Shown: piece after piece, positions 1-14,730 of the stretch
Position numbering within the stretch: the stretch's first letter is position 1
How the letters are laid out: every line of letters starts with the position of its first letter
From: Pardosa pseudoannulata
Taxonomy: Eukaryota > Arthropoda > Arachnida > Araneae > Lycosidae
Direction: 5' to 3'
Length of the DNA stretch: 64,000 nucleotides
Assembly: GCA_032207245.1 (NCBI GenBank)
Contig: CM063505.1
Span: 170,189,201-170,253,200, forward strand
Notes under the pieces: model-generated
What the model was told of the DNA's origin: nothing
Seen by the model: the letters and a program-made list of their open reading frames with translations, nothing else
Database searches by the model: none
Position numbers and translations under genes: made by a program

Positions 1-1876
<1,876 letters not shown>

Positions 1877-1885
1877 ATCAATCAA

Positions 1886-2397
<512 letters not shown>

Positions 2398-5300
2398 CTA
2401 ATATACAAAACATTATTGTCTCTAATATCCCTCGAAATTCTCCCCATTCATGTTCTATTTTATTATTCTTAATTTTTCCAGCCACCCAAATTAAATCAAG
2501 GATTGATTCAGTGAGATTAATTTTCTTTTTCCGTTCTCAAAACACACACACAAAAAAGGAACAATTAATTGTAAATCTAAACTTAAAATACGTCTTTCAG
2601 ACAACATACAAACGAGACATTAAATTACATGTGTTACATCTGTATATATTTTTATGAAACAAGTTGTTACTAATGAGTTGTTATTTTCATTTGCTTATGT
2701 GCAGTTTTAGTACTTATTTTGCCGTGTTGTAAGGCTCTAATCCTGTTTATAAAATAATGTAACAATAACTACAAAACAATATCACTTAAGATTCTATTTG
2801 AGTAGACCTTTGCACATTGGCCAAAATTTAATGAGGTCTTTCAGTGAAAAAATGTTTCCCCACCCTTCGACTATGTAATCATAGAAATATTTTCTTTATT
2901 ATACTAAATATTTCATCTAGTATTTCATTCAGATACATAATTTTAAATAATTTATATATGTGGAAAGATTTGAAATTTACGAATACTTTTCTTTATCATG
3001 TCTCTGAAGAAACAGTGTAAGTATAAGAACATTGAATTATTTCTGATGAAAATTCCTTTTATTCTGCATAATACTCGAAGGAGATTTATTATTTATCCTT
3101 CTTTAAATCATTTCTGGAGCATTTCAAGATTTTTTAAGAACACTTATTAACATTAAAAAGTAGAAAAACAAACATTGAAGGGGAAAATAAAGAATATTAA
3201 ACTATCTTGCATTTGGGTTTTTTTTTTAATTTAATCATCTTATGCTAGTATTTATGCCTTTTTGCACATTTTAGTAATATTTTTTTAGTTTACATATTAA
3301 GTGAGCTGTTTATTTACAAAAAAATTAAATTCTATAAAAAAGTAAGCCCAAGTTTTTTTGTGTGTATATTAAATAATGTTAATTTTGTGAGTAATTAATA
3401 AAAAGAATTTTTCGCAAATGACTATAAAACAATTGTTACTTAAGGCAAAATCACTGGAAAATTCAAGTAGAGAAAAAATTGTAAAAATATTAGACGATCA
3501 TATGTACAGTTATTACTAGAATTTAAAATTTAAAATAGAAACTTCCCTGAGATAACCTACTTTCTACTCTTTCTTAATTATATAATGTCTATATTTCTAA
3601 GAAATTTATTAAATATATGTAACATTTAATAGGAATTCTCGAATTATAAAATGCTTATAAGTATTACAATGGGTATTACACAAGTAGAAATACATTCATT
3701 TGTAGCGTATTTAAAATAAGAGATCACATTTGTCAAATAAAGTTCGTTACTTGATTTTATCTTCTTCTTTTTAAGCAGAATTAGTAGACATTTATTAATT
3801 ATAAGGAAAGTTAACCTTAAGATTTAAAAAAAAAACTCACTTATTTTAACAGTTTAAGTCCTTAACTTATAATCTTTTATTGATTACAAGCTAAATAAAT
3901 ATTCTTAATTTTAGACCACACACATACACCCGCACTCATATATGTGTGTTTGAGCACATCAAATATATTATGCATATATATGGCTAAATTGTAGCCCGTA
4001 GGTCTCAAGCAGCTTGTCGATAAAACTTTCAGTCTGCGATGGAATTAACGAAATTTATAATAGAAACAAATATCGCATGTAATACAGTAACTGTAAGATT
4101 ATTTTATTTATTTATTATTATTATTATTATTATAATTTGTGAACATTTACAATTTTTGAAATTTTAGCCATTCTATTGTAAACCTATAAATAACAAGAAT
4201 AAAAATTTAAATAATAAAGTGTTGTTTCAATTTTCAGCACATATTTATATATACATGCATACATTGTGGTCCTCTGGCATAAAAGGTACTAGGAATACGA
4301 CCTAAGGAGCCTTTCGTTCTGACCATGTTTGAAATATATATATAGGGGGGGTACAGAGATAGGGTAAGAGCAGTGTAAATGTCTTTCCATTTATTCGCTT
4401 AAAAGCAAAATATCTCTTATTATTCTGCTTATAGAATTATGAACTAAAATACAATGAAGGGATATCTCTTTTAAAACAGATAAATAGTATAATAAAACAT
4501 TATCAAATTTTTCCTGATATACCAACACATTAATATAAAAGCGTAATTTTATATATGTTTTCCTGCTGATCCAATTTGTCGTGTTTACTCTAAATTAGAA
4601 ATATCTATCTATTTTTTTTCATTAAAAGAATGCATATTTTACGGAAAGAGATTACTTTCAATGATAATCAATGAACATGGAGATTATTCTTTAAATTTAG
4701 ATTGTTTTATTTCATTAAATGATAATTTAATACGTAGTAATAATTGTGATATTATACTATAAGTTTTATTAAAAAATTATTTTAAGATTGAATTTCCTTG
4801 TTTACACTCATATTCCTCTTAAAATAATCTGTATGAATATAACTATTTTTTATATTCATATGAAAGTTAAAAGTTTTAAAGTGTTAACATCAGAAAAAGT
4901 TAACATTTAGAGCTACAAGCACCTAAAATGCTTTAAACATTAAATATACACCAATGGGATACTTTTTATAGTATTAGTGTGTATATAAAAATTAATACAT
5001 GTATAATATGTATACAGACTAAAGAGCTAATCATAAAATATTTGTACTTGCTAAAAAACTGTGTTTATCGACTTATGATTTTGACTCATATCAATTGTTA
5101 CAATAAATTATTATAACTTAAACTTCAATATTTTAGAATTTTACATTTTAGATTTCAAAGACTTTATAGTAAAAATGATAACATAGTAATGTTGGAAACA
5201 GATTGAAAAATTTTCTAGTAACATCAACATCCAGTAAAAAGAAGTTTGTCTAAACGTTATAAATTACAATCAACTATACCTTATAGTACTAAATAACAGT

Positions 5301-5420
5301 TTTTATTTTTTCCTTTAATATATCATCTAATTATTTTTATGCCTAATATTTCTTTTAGTGAAAAATTAAGCTTAGAATGCTTTCCAAATGATACAGAATG
5401 CATTTTATAGTTCTCATATA
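2398..5420. other. AT-rich non-coding stretch
   Basis: No coding signal, tandem repeat or recognised element. Short CA/AT tracts occur at about 3917-3990, TTA repeats at about 4105-4131 and a G7 run near 4344. Confidence 0.55.
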
Positions 5421-5709
5421 TTAACACTAGATTGCCCGAGATTTCTTGTATACCTATATTGCCCAAAAACAGTCAAAATGACTGCATTGTGAAAAAATAA
5501 CAAATATGTAAAGAAATATGTTTAAAATTAATTTTTAATATTATATAACAAAGGAGGGCGGAAGTAACTACAATTATTCATAAACCCATTTATATGTTAT
5601 AGAAAAAGTCACCAAATTCTAAGAAATTGTGTCATTATATTTCATAATTGCTTTTCTAATTGAAATTAAAAAACAGTCAAAATGACTGCCTTGGGCAATC
5701 TAGTGTTAA
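5421..5709. mobile_element. TTAA-flanked inverted-repeat element (piggyBac-like MITE)
   Basis: TTAA at both ends (5421-5424, 5706-5709) encloses 281 bp with terminal inverted repeats: CACTAGATTGCCCGAG at the left and the complement of CACTAGATTGCCCAAG at the right. The motif CAGTCAAAATGACTG, itself a hairpin, occurs just inside both ends. TTAA duplication is the piggyBac hallmark. No transposase is present. Confidence 0.8.
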
Positions 5710-5775
5710 ACACTACTTGTAATGACTAACTTTTAAAAAGGAGAAAAATATAAAATATAATTTTAAATTTTTTAG

Positions 5776-6146
<371 letters not shown>

Positions 6147-6149
<3 letters not shown>

Positions 6150-7554
6150 CTTCTATTAAAATTATGAACATTTAAATTTAATAGACACTTTTAATTAAAA
6201 AAATTGATTCACATATCAGTTTATACTTTTAATTAATTTATATATATAGCTGTAAAGTTGTAAGTCCTACGACAATGTAAATGGTAAAAATTGTATTAGT
6301 ATTGTATTAAATATTTTTTATAAAATATTTAAAGTAGTATAAAGTTCTAGACAAAAAAAAATCAATATATGCTAAAAAAATAAAACTTTCCAACTATTTT
6401 TAGTGTTTACATACAGCCAATTTTTACAACAAAATCTTCATATCTGACTATGATTATACCATGAAGATTATGCTGTGAAATATAGACACACGCAGTTATG
6501 TACCAATGTTTCACAGGGTAAATTAGAAACACACATTTTTTTCAACTAATTTTTGAAAAGCAATGGCTTGAAATATTTTAGAAAGTTGTATTTTCTTTTC
6601 CCTTGTTTAGAAAATCCCGAGCTGTGAAATTGGGGGAATATTAAGTGGTCTTATAGCTTGTAAAAGAAATCTATTTATGCTAAATATGTCTGGGTTTTGA
6701 CTTAACATAAGTTTCTAAATACTTAATAAAATTATACAAAAACTTCTGATATATTCAAGACTTGCTTCTTTTCTTTTAAAATTATGAATTTTTTCCTTTT
6801 AAAGAATTAGAATAAAAATATATAACAATTAATATAGAAAATATTAAACCATATTTTATCACTGACCATAAGATTTAAAAACTTTATTGAATATTTAAGC
6901 CTAGTTGTACACTTGTATTACTTATAAAACCAATTGATATTATTCAGGTAATTAGACAGTTTAGGTTATTTTTACTGACTAATTAGTTATAATTTCATTC
7001 TTATGAGTTTTTGAACTTTTTGTATCAAAAAGACTTTTATATTATTAATTTTCACTCACTTCAAATTTTCAAATCACTGTAATTAAGTTGTAAGTTAATT
7101 ACCCACATTTTAAATTAAGTTATCGTATGAACCATAATATTTTACATATAAGTTTTTCAAAATTCTAATGTATTAATTGTTCTACATTTTTAATTACAGT
7201 GAATTATTTCAGGATTCTATTATGCGCTAAAACAAGTCTTATAAAATCCGTAAGATCAATTATAAAGTAATTATAAATTTATAAAATAATTATAAGCATA
7301 TAATTAAGAATTTATTATTAATATAAAAATAGATACATAATATATAGTAATTTATAATAAATATAATTATAAATTTATTTCATATAATTTTTTATAGTTT
7401 TATTAAATATTTGAAGCTTTAATGTCTATCGAAATAGATACGCTTTTGACTTGACCTTCAAAACTCCATTAAAAAGTATCAGACCCCTTAAAGTATTAAT
7501 CTTGAAAGAATCTGTCCTAAATTTAAAATTACTGTCACACATTTAATGGAATCT
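6147..7554. other. AT-rich non-coding stretch with a diverged repeat unit
   Basis: No coding signal. Around 6,610-6,655 a sequence resembling the AGCTGTGAAAT...GAATATTAA part of the 7.6-9.4 kb array units is found, so that array probably once extended further left. Confidence 0.5.
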
Positions 7555-9430
7555 TTTTCAATCATCATCGGGAATGTATTTCAGTACACATGCTTTGAAG
7601 ATGTATTTTTTTTCTGTCAGTAGACTCTTGTGACCCGAAAGCAACATTTACAGGTAACAAGGAAAAATTTGAAATGCTAATTGTAACTTTGTAATCAATA
7701 ACCTTTTTAATAGTTGTTAACTAATTTGAAATATTTTAAAACATAAAATTTATTATTATTTCAACAAATAAAATCCTTAGCTGTGAAATCTGATGAATAT
7801 TAAGAGGATGAAAATATTAATATTGATCTCGGAAAAAATTATCATAATCCAGTATTACTATCACACGTTTGATAAAATCATAATATTATTCAGTCAACTG
7901 GGATGTATTTCATTGGACGCTCTTTGAAGATGTTTCCTTTCTGTCAGTAGACTCTTGTGACCAGAAAGCAACATTTACAGGTAATACTGATTTCAATGGA
8001 AAATTTGAAATGCTAATTTTAACTTTGCAATCAATAACCTTGTTAACTAATTTGAAATATTTTAAAACATAAAATTTCTTTTTCCAACAAATAAAATCCT
8101 TAGCTTTGAAATCTGATGAATATTAAAATGTTAATATTGATTTTAGAAAAAATTATCATAATCCAATATTACTATCACACATTTGATAAAATCTTAATAT
8201 TTTTCAGTCAACTGGGATGTATTTCATTAGACGCTCTTTGAAGATGTTTGCTTTCTGTCAGTAGACTTTTGTGACCAGAAAGCAACATTTGTAGGTAACA
8301 AGGGAAAATTTGAAATGCTATCTGTAACTTTGTAATCAATAACCTTTTTAATAGCTATTAACTAATTTGAAATATTTTAAAACATAAAATTTATTATATC
8401 AACAAATATATCCTTATCTGTGAAATATGAGGAACACTAAAATATTAATATTAATTTTGAAAGAAGTTATCCTAATCTAATATTTCTATCACACGTTTAA
8501 TATAAACATCAAAATATTATTTAATCAACTGGGTTGTATTTCATTAGACGTTCTTTGAAAATATTTTCTTTTTAGCAGCAGCCTCCTATGACCAGAAAGC
8601 AACATTTACAGGTAATACTGATTTCAATAGAAAATTTAAAATGCTAATTGTAACTTTGCAAATAATAAACATTGTATTAGCTTTTAATTAATTTGAGAAA
8701 TTTTAAAACATAAAATGCATTATTTTAACAAATAAAATCCTTAGCTGTGAAATCTGATGAAGACTAAAAAATTAATATTTATCTTAAAAGAAAATATCAT
8801 AATTCAATATTACTATCGCACGTTTAATACAATAATCAAAATATTATTCAGTCATCAACTGGGATGTATTTCATTAGACGCTCTTTGAAGATGTTTGCTT
8901 TCTATCAGCAGACTCTTGTGACCAGAAAGCAACATTTGCAGGAAATACTGATTTCAGTGGAAATTTTGAAATGCTAATTGTAACTATACAGACAAAAACT
9001 TTGTATTAGCTTTTAATTAATTCCAGAAATTTTAAAACATAAAATGTCTTATTTCAACAAAGAAAATTCCTAGCTGTGAAATCTTATGAAGATTAAAATA
9101 TTAATACTGATCTTAAAAGACTTTATAATATTCCAATATTACTATCACACCTTTATATATTAAACTTATATATCATCAAAATATTATTCAATCATGAACT
9201 GGCATGCATTTCAATAGACGCTCTTTGAAAATGTTTGCTTTCTGTCAGTAGACTCTTGGGACCAGAAAGCAACATTTACAGGTAATACAGATTTCGTTGG
9301 AAAAACTGAAATGTTAATTGTAGCTATAGGATCAATAAACGATAAAACAAATAATAAGAAAATCAATCTTTTTACAAGCTTTAAATTAAATTGAAATATT
9401 TTTAAAACTTCAAAACTTTTATTTCAACAA
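7555..9430 (+). repeat. Tandem array, six units of about 314-340 bp
   Basis: Units are recognised by GGGATGTATTTCATTAGACG and AGCTGTGAAATCTGATGA. Each includes a 33-nt block starting at 7621, 7948, 8262, 8579, 8909 and 9249. The block is preceded by a pyrimidine-rich tract and an AG, mostly CTTTCTGTCAG, and followed by GTAAYA in five of six units. Spacing varies (327, 314, 317, 330, 340) but the block is always 33 nt. It could be a plain satellite or a set of duplicated mini-exons (see findings). Confidence 0.85.
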
Positions 9431-10295
9431 CTTTTTATTAATGATATTGACGGATGATAAAAAAAAAACTTCAAAGGCAAAGTTGTTGGAAATGTACAAA
9501 AATTGATGCCATGCGATATTATTTAAAATTAGTTTCAATAAAGAAAAAATATTTAATTTTGCTAAACTCTGAGCATTGAAGAATTTTCGACAAAATTATA
9601 ATTTTTTTATTTACTTTTAAAAAATAATAGATAGTTTTTATGTACTTTAGATAAATACCGGTAGCTGTGTAAGAAAACTATAACTATTTTTCTTTTAAAT
9701 AATTTACTTTTTATTATACATTTTTAACAACAATAAAAACATATAACAATGATAATAATAATAATTTAAAATTTTATTGAGATTCACTGAATTATTTTAA
9801 ATTATGTTGCAATCTAGCACAGTGTTTTAAATGTTCATTTTGTTCTATAAAATATAATAGGAAGCCTAAAAGTTTTTCCTTATTTATTTATTTTTATTTA
9901 AACTTTTAGAAAATTTTACGGAAAAATTTCAAAATAAATAAGTTGTTTCAATTAATACAACTCTCAACATTCCTAAAAGTTTTAATAATCGAACATATTT
10001 GGAAGATTTTCAAGAGGCAACTTTCTTAATTTACCACAACTAATTAATTATCGGATATCAATTATAAAGCATAAATAATAATAAATGTCAGTTTTATAAT
10101 TTACACCCTCACATAGGATAATTGATTGTTTAATTTTATATAATTTTAAAAATTTTTAAGTAATAGCCAGTAAATAAGGTAAATAAAATATAATATATTA
10201 AACATACATTATTCAGTGCTTTTAATTGACAGTACAGTGCAATAAAACATATTTATAAAAATATAAAGTAAAGTTATTTTTACCTCTAAACTAAA
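9431..10295. other. AT-rich non-coding stretch
   Basis: No coding signal, repeat or recognised element. Confidence 0.5.
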
Positions 10296-10720
10296 ATATC
10301 ACACGCAGATTGTAAACAGTTCGTTGAACATCAGAGTGTTTCAAGAAACAGACAACGACTGAGAACTTATCGAATGTTTTTTTATGCTTTTAAAGAAAAA
10401 CACCCCCACCACTATAAGCTTCACAAAAACATGGAATGCTAAAAAATGGGTCCCCGTTCAAAAGCGCTTACAATTGTGGCACCAAATTCGTCCATCTAGT
10501 GAATCTTTTTGTGAGTGGGTGTATCCAAACTTCATCTAAGTATGACGTCATTGGTCCAGCGATCTAGCATTGGATGCTCCGCAGTGGGAGGCTCCGCCGG
10601 AGATCCATCCAGATCTTTTAGCGAAAGTGAAATCGTATTTCATTGAATCTGAGGAGCTTTCATTGCCTTTTGAGGTAAATTAGCCAATAAAACGCAGTAA
10701 ATTGGCTTTGGATTTCGGTT
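10296..10720 (+). other. GC-richer island with a coding-like segment, unidentified
   Basis: Composition rises well above the flanks. At 10568-10674 a 35-codon stretch (LDAPQWEAPPEIHPDLLAKV, then KSYFIESEELSLPFE) is open from an AG to GAG|GTAAAT, an exon-like arrangement. In the same frame upstream, about 58 further codons are open (with KKWVPVQKRLQLWHQIRPSS), but TGA, TAA and TGA stops separate the pieces. It may be one exon of an unrecognised gene, a decayed coding sequence, or chance. The acceptor has a poor pyrimidine tract. I do not recognise the protein. Confidence 0.35.
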
Positions 10721-11250
10721 AATTACAAAACTGCTGAGCCATTTTTAATCCATTTTTATGTTTTCCGACTAGTAATTCTCAATTATACGCATTTCACACT
10801 GGAACCTTTGGCGAGATTAAGAAAATTTTAAAAACATTTTCCATGTATTAAGAGCTTTAAAGCTGCTTTAATTGGAACACTTAATTGAAAATATATTTAA
10901 AGAAGTAATCGCTTTAATTTGCTTTGGTACAGGCTCGAATATCATATCTGTATATAAATGTGTAATTGAATTATTTTTGAGAGGTTTGAAAATCCTATTA
11001 TAGGTAAAATAAATGAATTTATTCAATCCCCTTTGATGAGAAAATTTTATCTAAGGCGAGAAACAGGGCGGTTTTAATGCTCTGCTGTAAATATAATGTG
11101 ATATTTTTAAGTAATGACATTTGATATTTAAGAGAAATTAAATTTAAAATCATAATGCAAAATAACTTATCAGATAAAATTTAGAAAATGGCCTGTAACA
11201 TTTCATAAAAATAAACTATAAAAGGGAAATTTGGTTTTATAAGTATAATT
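10721..11250. other. Unassigned AT-rich sequence
   Basis: No coding signal; it runs into the array that starts at about 11,250. Confidence 0.5.
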
Positions 11251-12560
11251 AAATCACAACCACATTAAGTATCTTTAAGAACTTTACATTAAAATATTCA
11301 TTTGTCAAGGAGTTTAATAGGTTTATAAATTAAATTATCGTAGTTTGTCAGAACGCCGACGAAAACTTCTTAATGAATGTTCTATAGAAAATTTTATCAA
11401 TAATTAAATCCCTCACGCATTAAGTTATTTTATTTCTGAGAAGAACTTTATATTAAAATATTCATTTGTGAATTAGTTTAATGACTTTATAAATTGAATT
11501 TTTACAGCTTAGTGAGACACAGATGAAAATTTCGTAAAAAAAAGTCCCATAGAAAATTTAACCAATAGTTAAATCCTTCGCACGTTAAGTTACTTTATCT
11601 TTGAACAGAAATTTACATTGCAATATATATTTGCAAATTAGTTTAATAAGTTTATAAATTAAATAATTATTGTTTGCGGGATACAGATGAAAAATTCCTA
11701 AAAAATATCGTATAGAAAAGTTAACCTATAGTTGATTCCTTAGCACGTTAAATTACTTTATCTTTTACTAGAACTTAACATTACAATATTCATTTGCGGA
11801 TGAGTTTAATAAGTTTACAAATTAAATTATGATAGTTTGCCGAGATACAGATGAAAAATTCATAAAAAATGATCTGTAGAAATTGTAACCTACAGTTAAA
11901 TCCTTCGCACGTTAAGTTACTTTATCTTTGAACAGAACTTAACATTACAATATTCATTTGCGGATGAGTTTAATAAGTTTATAAATTAAATTATTATTGT
12001 TTACCAAGATACAGAGGAAAAATTAATAAAACATGTCCTATAGAAAAAGTAATCAATATTGAAATCCTTCGCAACTTAAGTTATTTTATCTTACAAAAAT
12101 TTACATTACAATATTCATTTGCGGATTAGTTTAATAAGTTTATAAATTAAATTATTTTATTTTGCCGAAATACAGATGAAAAATTCATAAAAAATGTCTT
12201 GTAGAAAATTTAACCTATCGTTAAATCCTTCGCACGTTAAGTTATTTTATCTTTGAACAGAACTTTACATTACAATATCATTTTCAGAGGAGTTTAATAA
12301 GTTTTTAAACCAAATTATTACAGCTTGTCGAAGCACAGATGTAAAATTTTTAAAGACTGTGATATAGAAAATTTTACCAATAGTTAAATCCCACATACAT
12401 TAATTTACTTTACCTTTACAAAGAAGTTTACATTCTAATGTTAGTTTAACGATGAGTTTATTACATTTATAAATTAAATTATTACAGTTTGCCAAAACAC
12501 TAAAAAACTATTCATAAAGAATATCCTATAGTAAATTTTAAACAGAAATTCTATTAACGT
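11251..12560 (+). repeat. Tandem array, about eight units of roughly 163 bp
   Basis: Units share TTCGCACGTTAAGTTACTTT, ATTCATTTGCGGATGAGTTT and GATACAGATGAAAAATTCAT. Unit starts are near 11252, 11403, 11566, 11728, 11896, 12058, 12221 and 12384. The outer units are the most diverged, as usual for a decaying satellite. Confidence 0.88.
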
Positions 12561-13517
12561 ATATTTAGTTCCATCGCGCTATTGACTTCATAAATCCACA
12601 ACTATCTACTACTTTAGTCAAAAGCCATCATATTATCGTTACGGCTTAAGAGAGTATGTTGGGTATATGTCACATGACCTCACATCTTTCAAGGAATGGC
12701 ACATCATTCGAAATACTCCGAGCAACGTTAGGAGAGCCAGCTAGTAATTTTTAACAGATTGTGCAAGTCTAAAATATCTCCCAAACTTTTGTAAAGTTAT
12801 CTTTTAATTTTTAAAAACTTATGACCGGAGAAAATGAATACACTTTCAGTATTAACCCAGATTTCTTTAGTTTAGAAAATAAAATATGAGATCCGTTAAA
12901 TTACTCAGTATTTCAATTTTCATATTTTAAGCAATCAATGTATACGAGAAGGTAAAACCTTTGAACCAAAATATGAAAATAAATGCAAAGCCAAAGTAAG
13001 ATACGGATAGAATAGGATCAAATTGAGACAGCTGTTTAACAGAGAATGAGCTGCACTATCAGTGCGAGCCAAATAAGTGGCTGAAAAATATTAAGATATA
13101 CGAAAGTATACATTTGGGCTCAGTCTGCTTTTTTCAAACACTAAGTTTGCTTGCATTTGTAATGCAACTTGTTTGTAGCTGATAAACGTCTAACTGCGTT
13201 AAATCTTTGTTTACATGGTGCCTAACTGTATTTTAGTATTTATTGTTATAGACAAGTCGTTCCCAAAAGGATTCATATGGACCAACAGAAATTCGTATTA
13301 CCAGTAGGAGGTACATGATAAATAAAAAAGTTGGTTGTGCATGGGAAACATTATTCAGATTTACCTAAGGTTTAATATGAATAAAATTTTGTTATTCATT
13401 TTCATTTTAAAGAAATGTAATATAGCTAGTAATAAAGAAATTAGTTACTTTTTGTTTTGCTTAAGGTGGGATAAAAATAATTATTTTCAACCCTTAAAAG
13501 CTCTTCATTATGACATT
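12561..13517. other. Unassigned sequence
   Basis: Mixed composition, no coding domain or repeat partner seen. A short open frame from about 13,335 runs into a SINE and is not credible. Confidence 0.5.
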
Positions 13518-13856
13518 AGGTTTTGTTTGGAGCTCTACGATCTACTGTTTTCCTCACAAGTTCTAATAAGACCAGGACCTAAAGGTATAAATTATTAATT
13601 TTGCCTTAATTTTATGGTTGTAATTTTGTTCTTAATAATATGAAAGAAAATCAGTATTGTTGTTTTAAATCTAAGAAATTTTCTTGGGTAAAAGTAAAAT
13701 GGAATTACTTTACCCTAGTCAACTTACCTTTATTACTTACCTCTATCGGCTTAAAGCCGATTCCGAACGGCTACGAACATCCATACCCGCAGCGGGATTC
13801 AAATCCGCAAACTTCGGTTCAGAAGAGCAGCGCCCTATCATTCGACCATTATGACT
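13518..13856 (-). mobile_element. SINE (AAACC family), split by a satellite unit
   Basis: Reverse-strand copy: its tail half lies at 13518-13581 (TTGTTTGGAGCTCTACGATC) and its middle and tRNA-like head at about 13736-13856 (CGGCTTAAAGCCGATTCCGA and the B-box-like GGATTCAAATCC). Between them, about 13582-13735, sits a partial unit of the 14.8-16.9 kb array, starting GGTATAAATTATTAATTTTG. The satellite monomer interrupts the SINE. Confidence 0.75.
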
Positions 13857-14730
13857 TCAGACAAATAGTTCAATACATTCTTCCCTTTCCCGATTGGTCA
13901 GGTGTTAGTCTCTTTTGCATGTAAATCCCCAACCTCAGAGGTATCCGTACTGACACAGGGAAAGTTTGAATTCTCCATATATGTTTGAACTTAGATGTTA
14001 CAAAGTGTCAATGTAAAAGCAGATACATATTCTATGCTCTGTTATTGATCTTTATACAGAAGCTGGGAATTGTTTTCGAGTCTTTTGTTCAGTAGAATGT
14101 GATATAGCCCAGTTATGAGCCTTAAAAAGACCAGAAATTAATACTCGTAGGAACTTACGAATGTAGTAGGAAATTGCGTATTCACAAACGCAGAGCCGAA
14201 CGTAAATAAACTCATATCAACCCATCAAGCTCACCCAATCTTCTTAGTAGTATTAAAAAATAATGTTTTTATAATTCAAAATAAAAAGTAAGAATTTCAA
14301 TAGATATAACGTTAAATATCATAACGTTTTATGTATATTTAACTTTTGCGTTACTATAACATTTATCAAAGTTAAAATTGGAATATTGTTATTATGCAGT
14401 TGTATAAAGTTCTTTCAGTTGAGGGTTCACTGCAAAGTGTTTGCTATGAGAAGGCATCCGTGGAGAACAAAAGTTTGGAAATCAGTGATATAGACTAAAG
14501 TATACTTATTTCCTTTGATTTTCTTCTAACATGCATCTTCTATGTCAATATTTTGTATGGAAAAGAGATTCTTAAAATCTATCCACGATAGACAAAACCT
14601 TTGTTTTAAGATTAAATGAAGTTCTGAATAGAAATAGAACAAATTCTACTCCCGAATTTAGCCTTAAATTTAGGTAGTTGAATACGACAGAAGACAGCTC
14701 TCACTGCAGTCTTTATTTCGAGTTTTGAAT
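13857..14730. other. Unassigned sequence
   Basis: No recognised element or coding signal. Confidence 0.5.

Noticed and set aside
7555..12560. CRISPR-like regular spacing
   Set aside because: Units are 160-340 bp, repeated along their whole length, in eukaryotic sequence. There is no short repeat with unique spacers.
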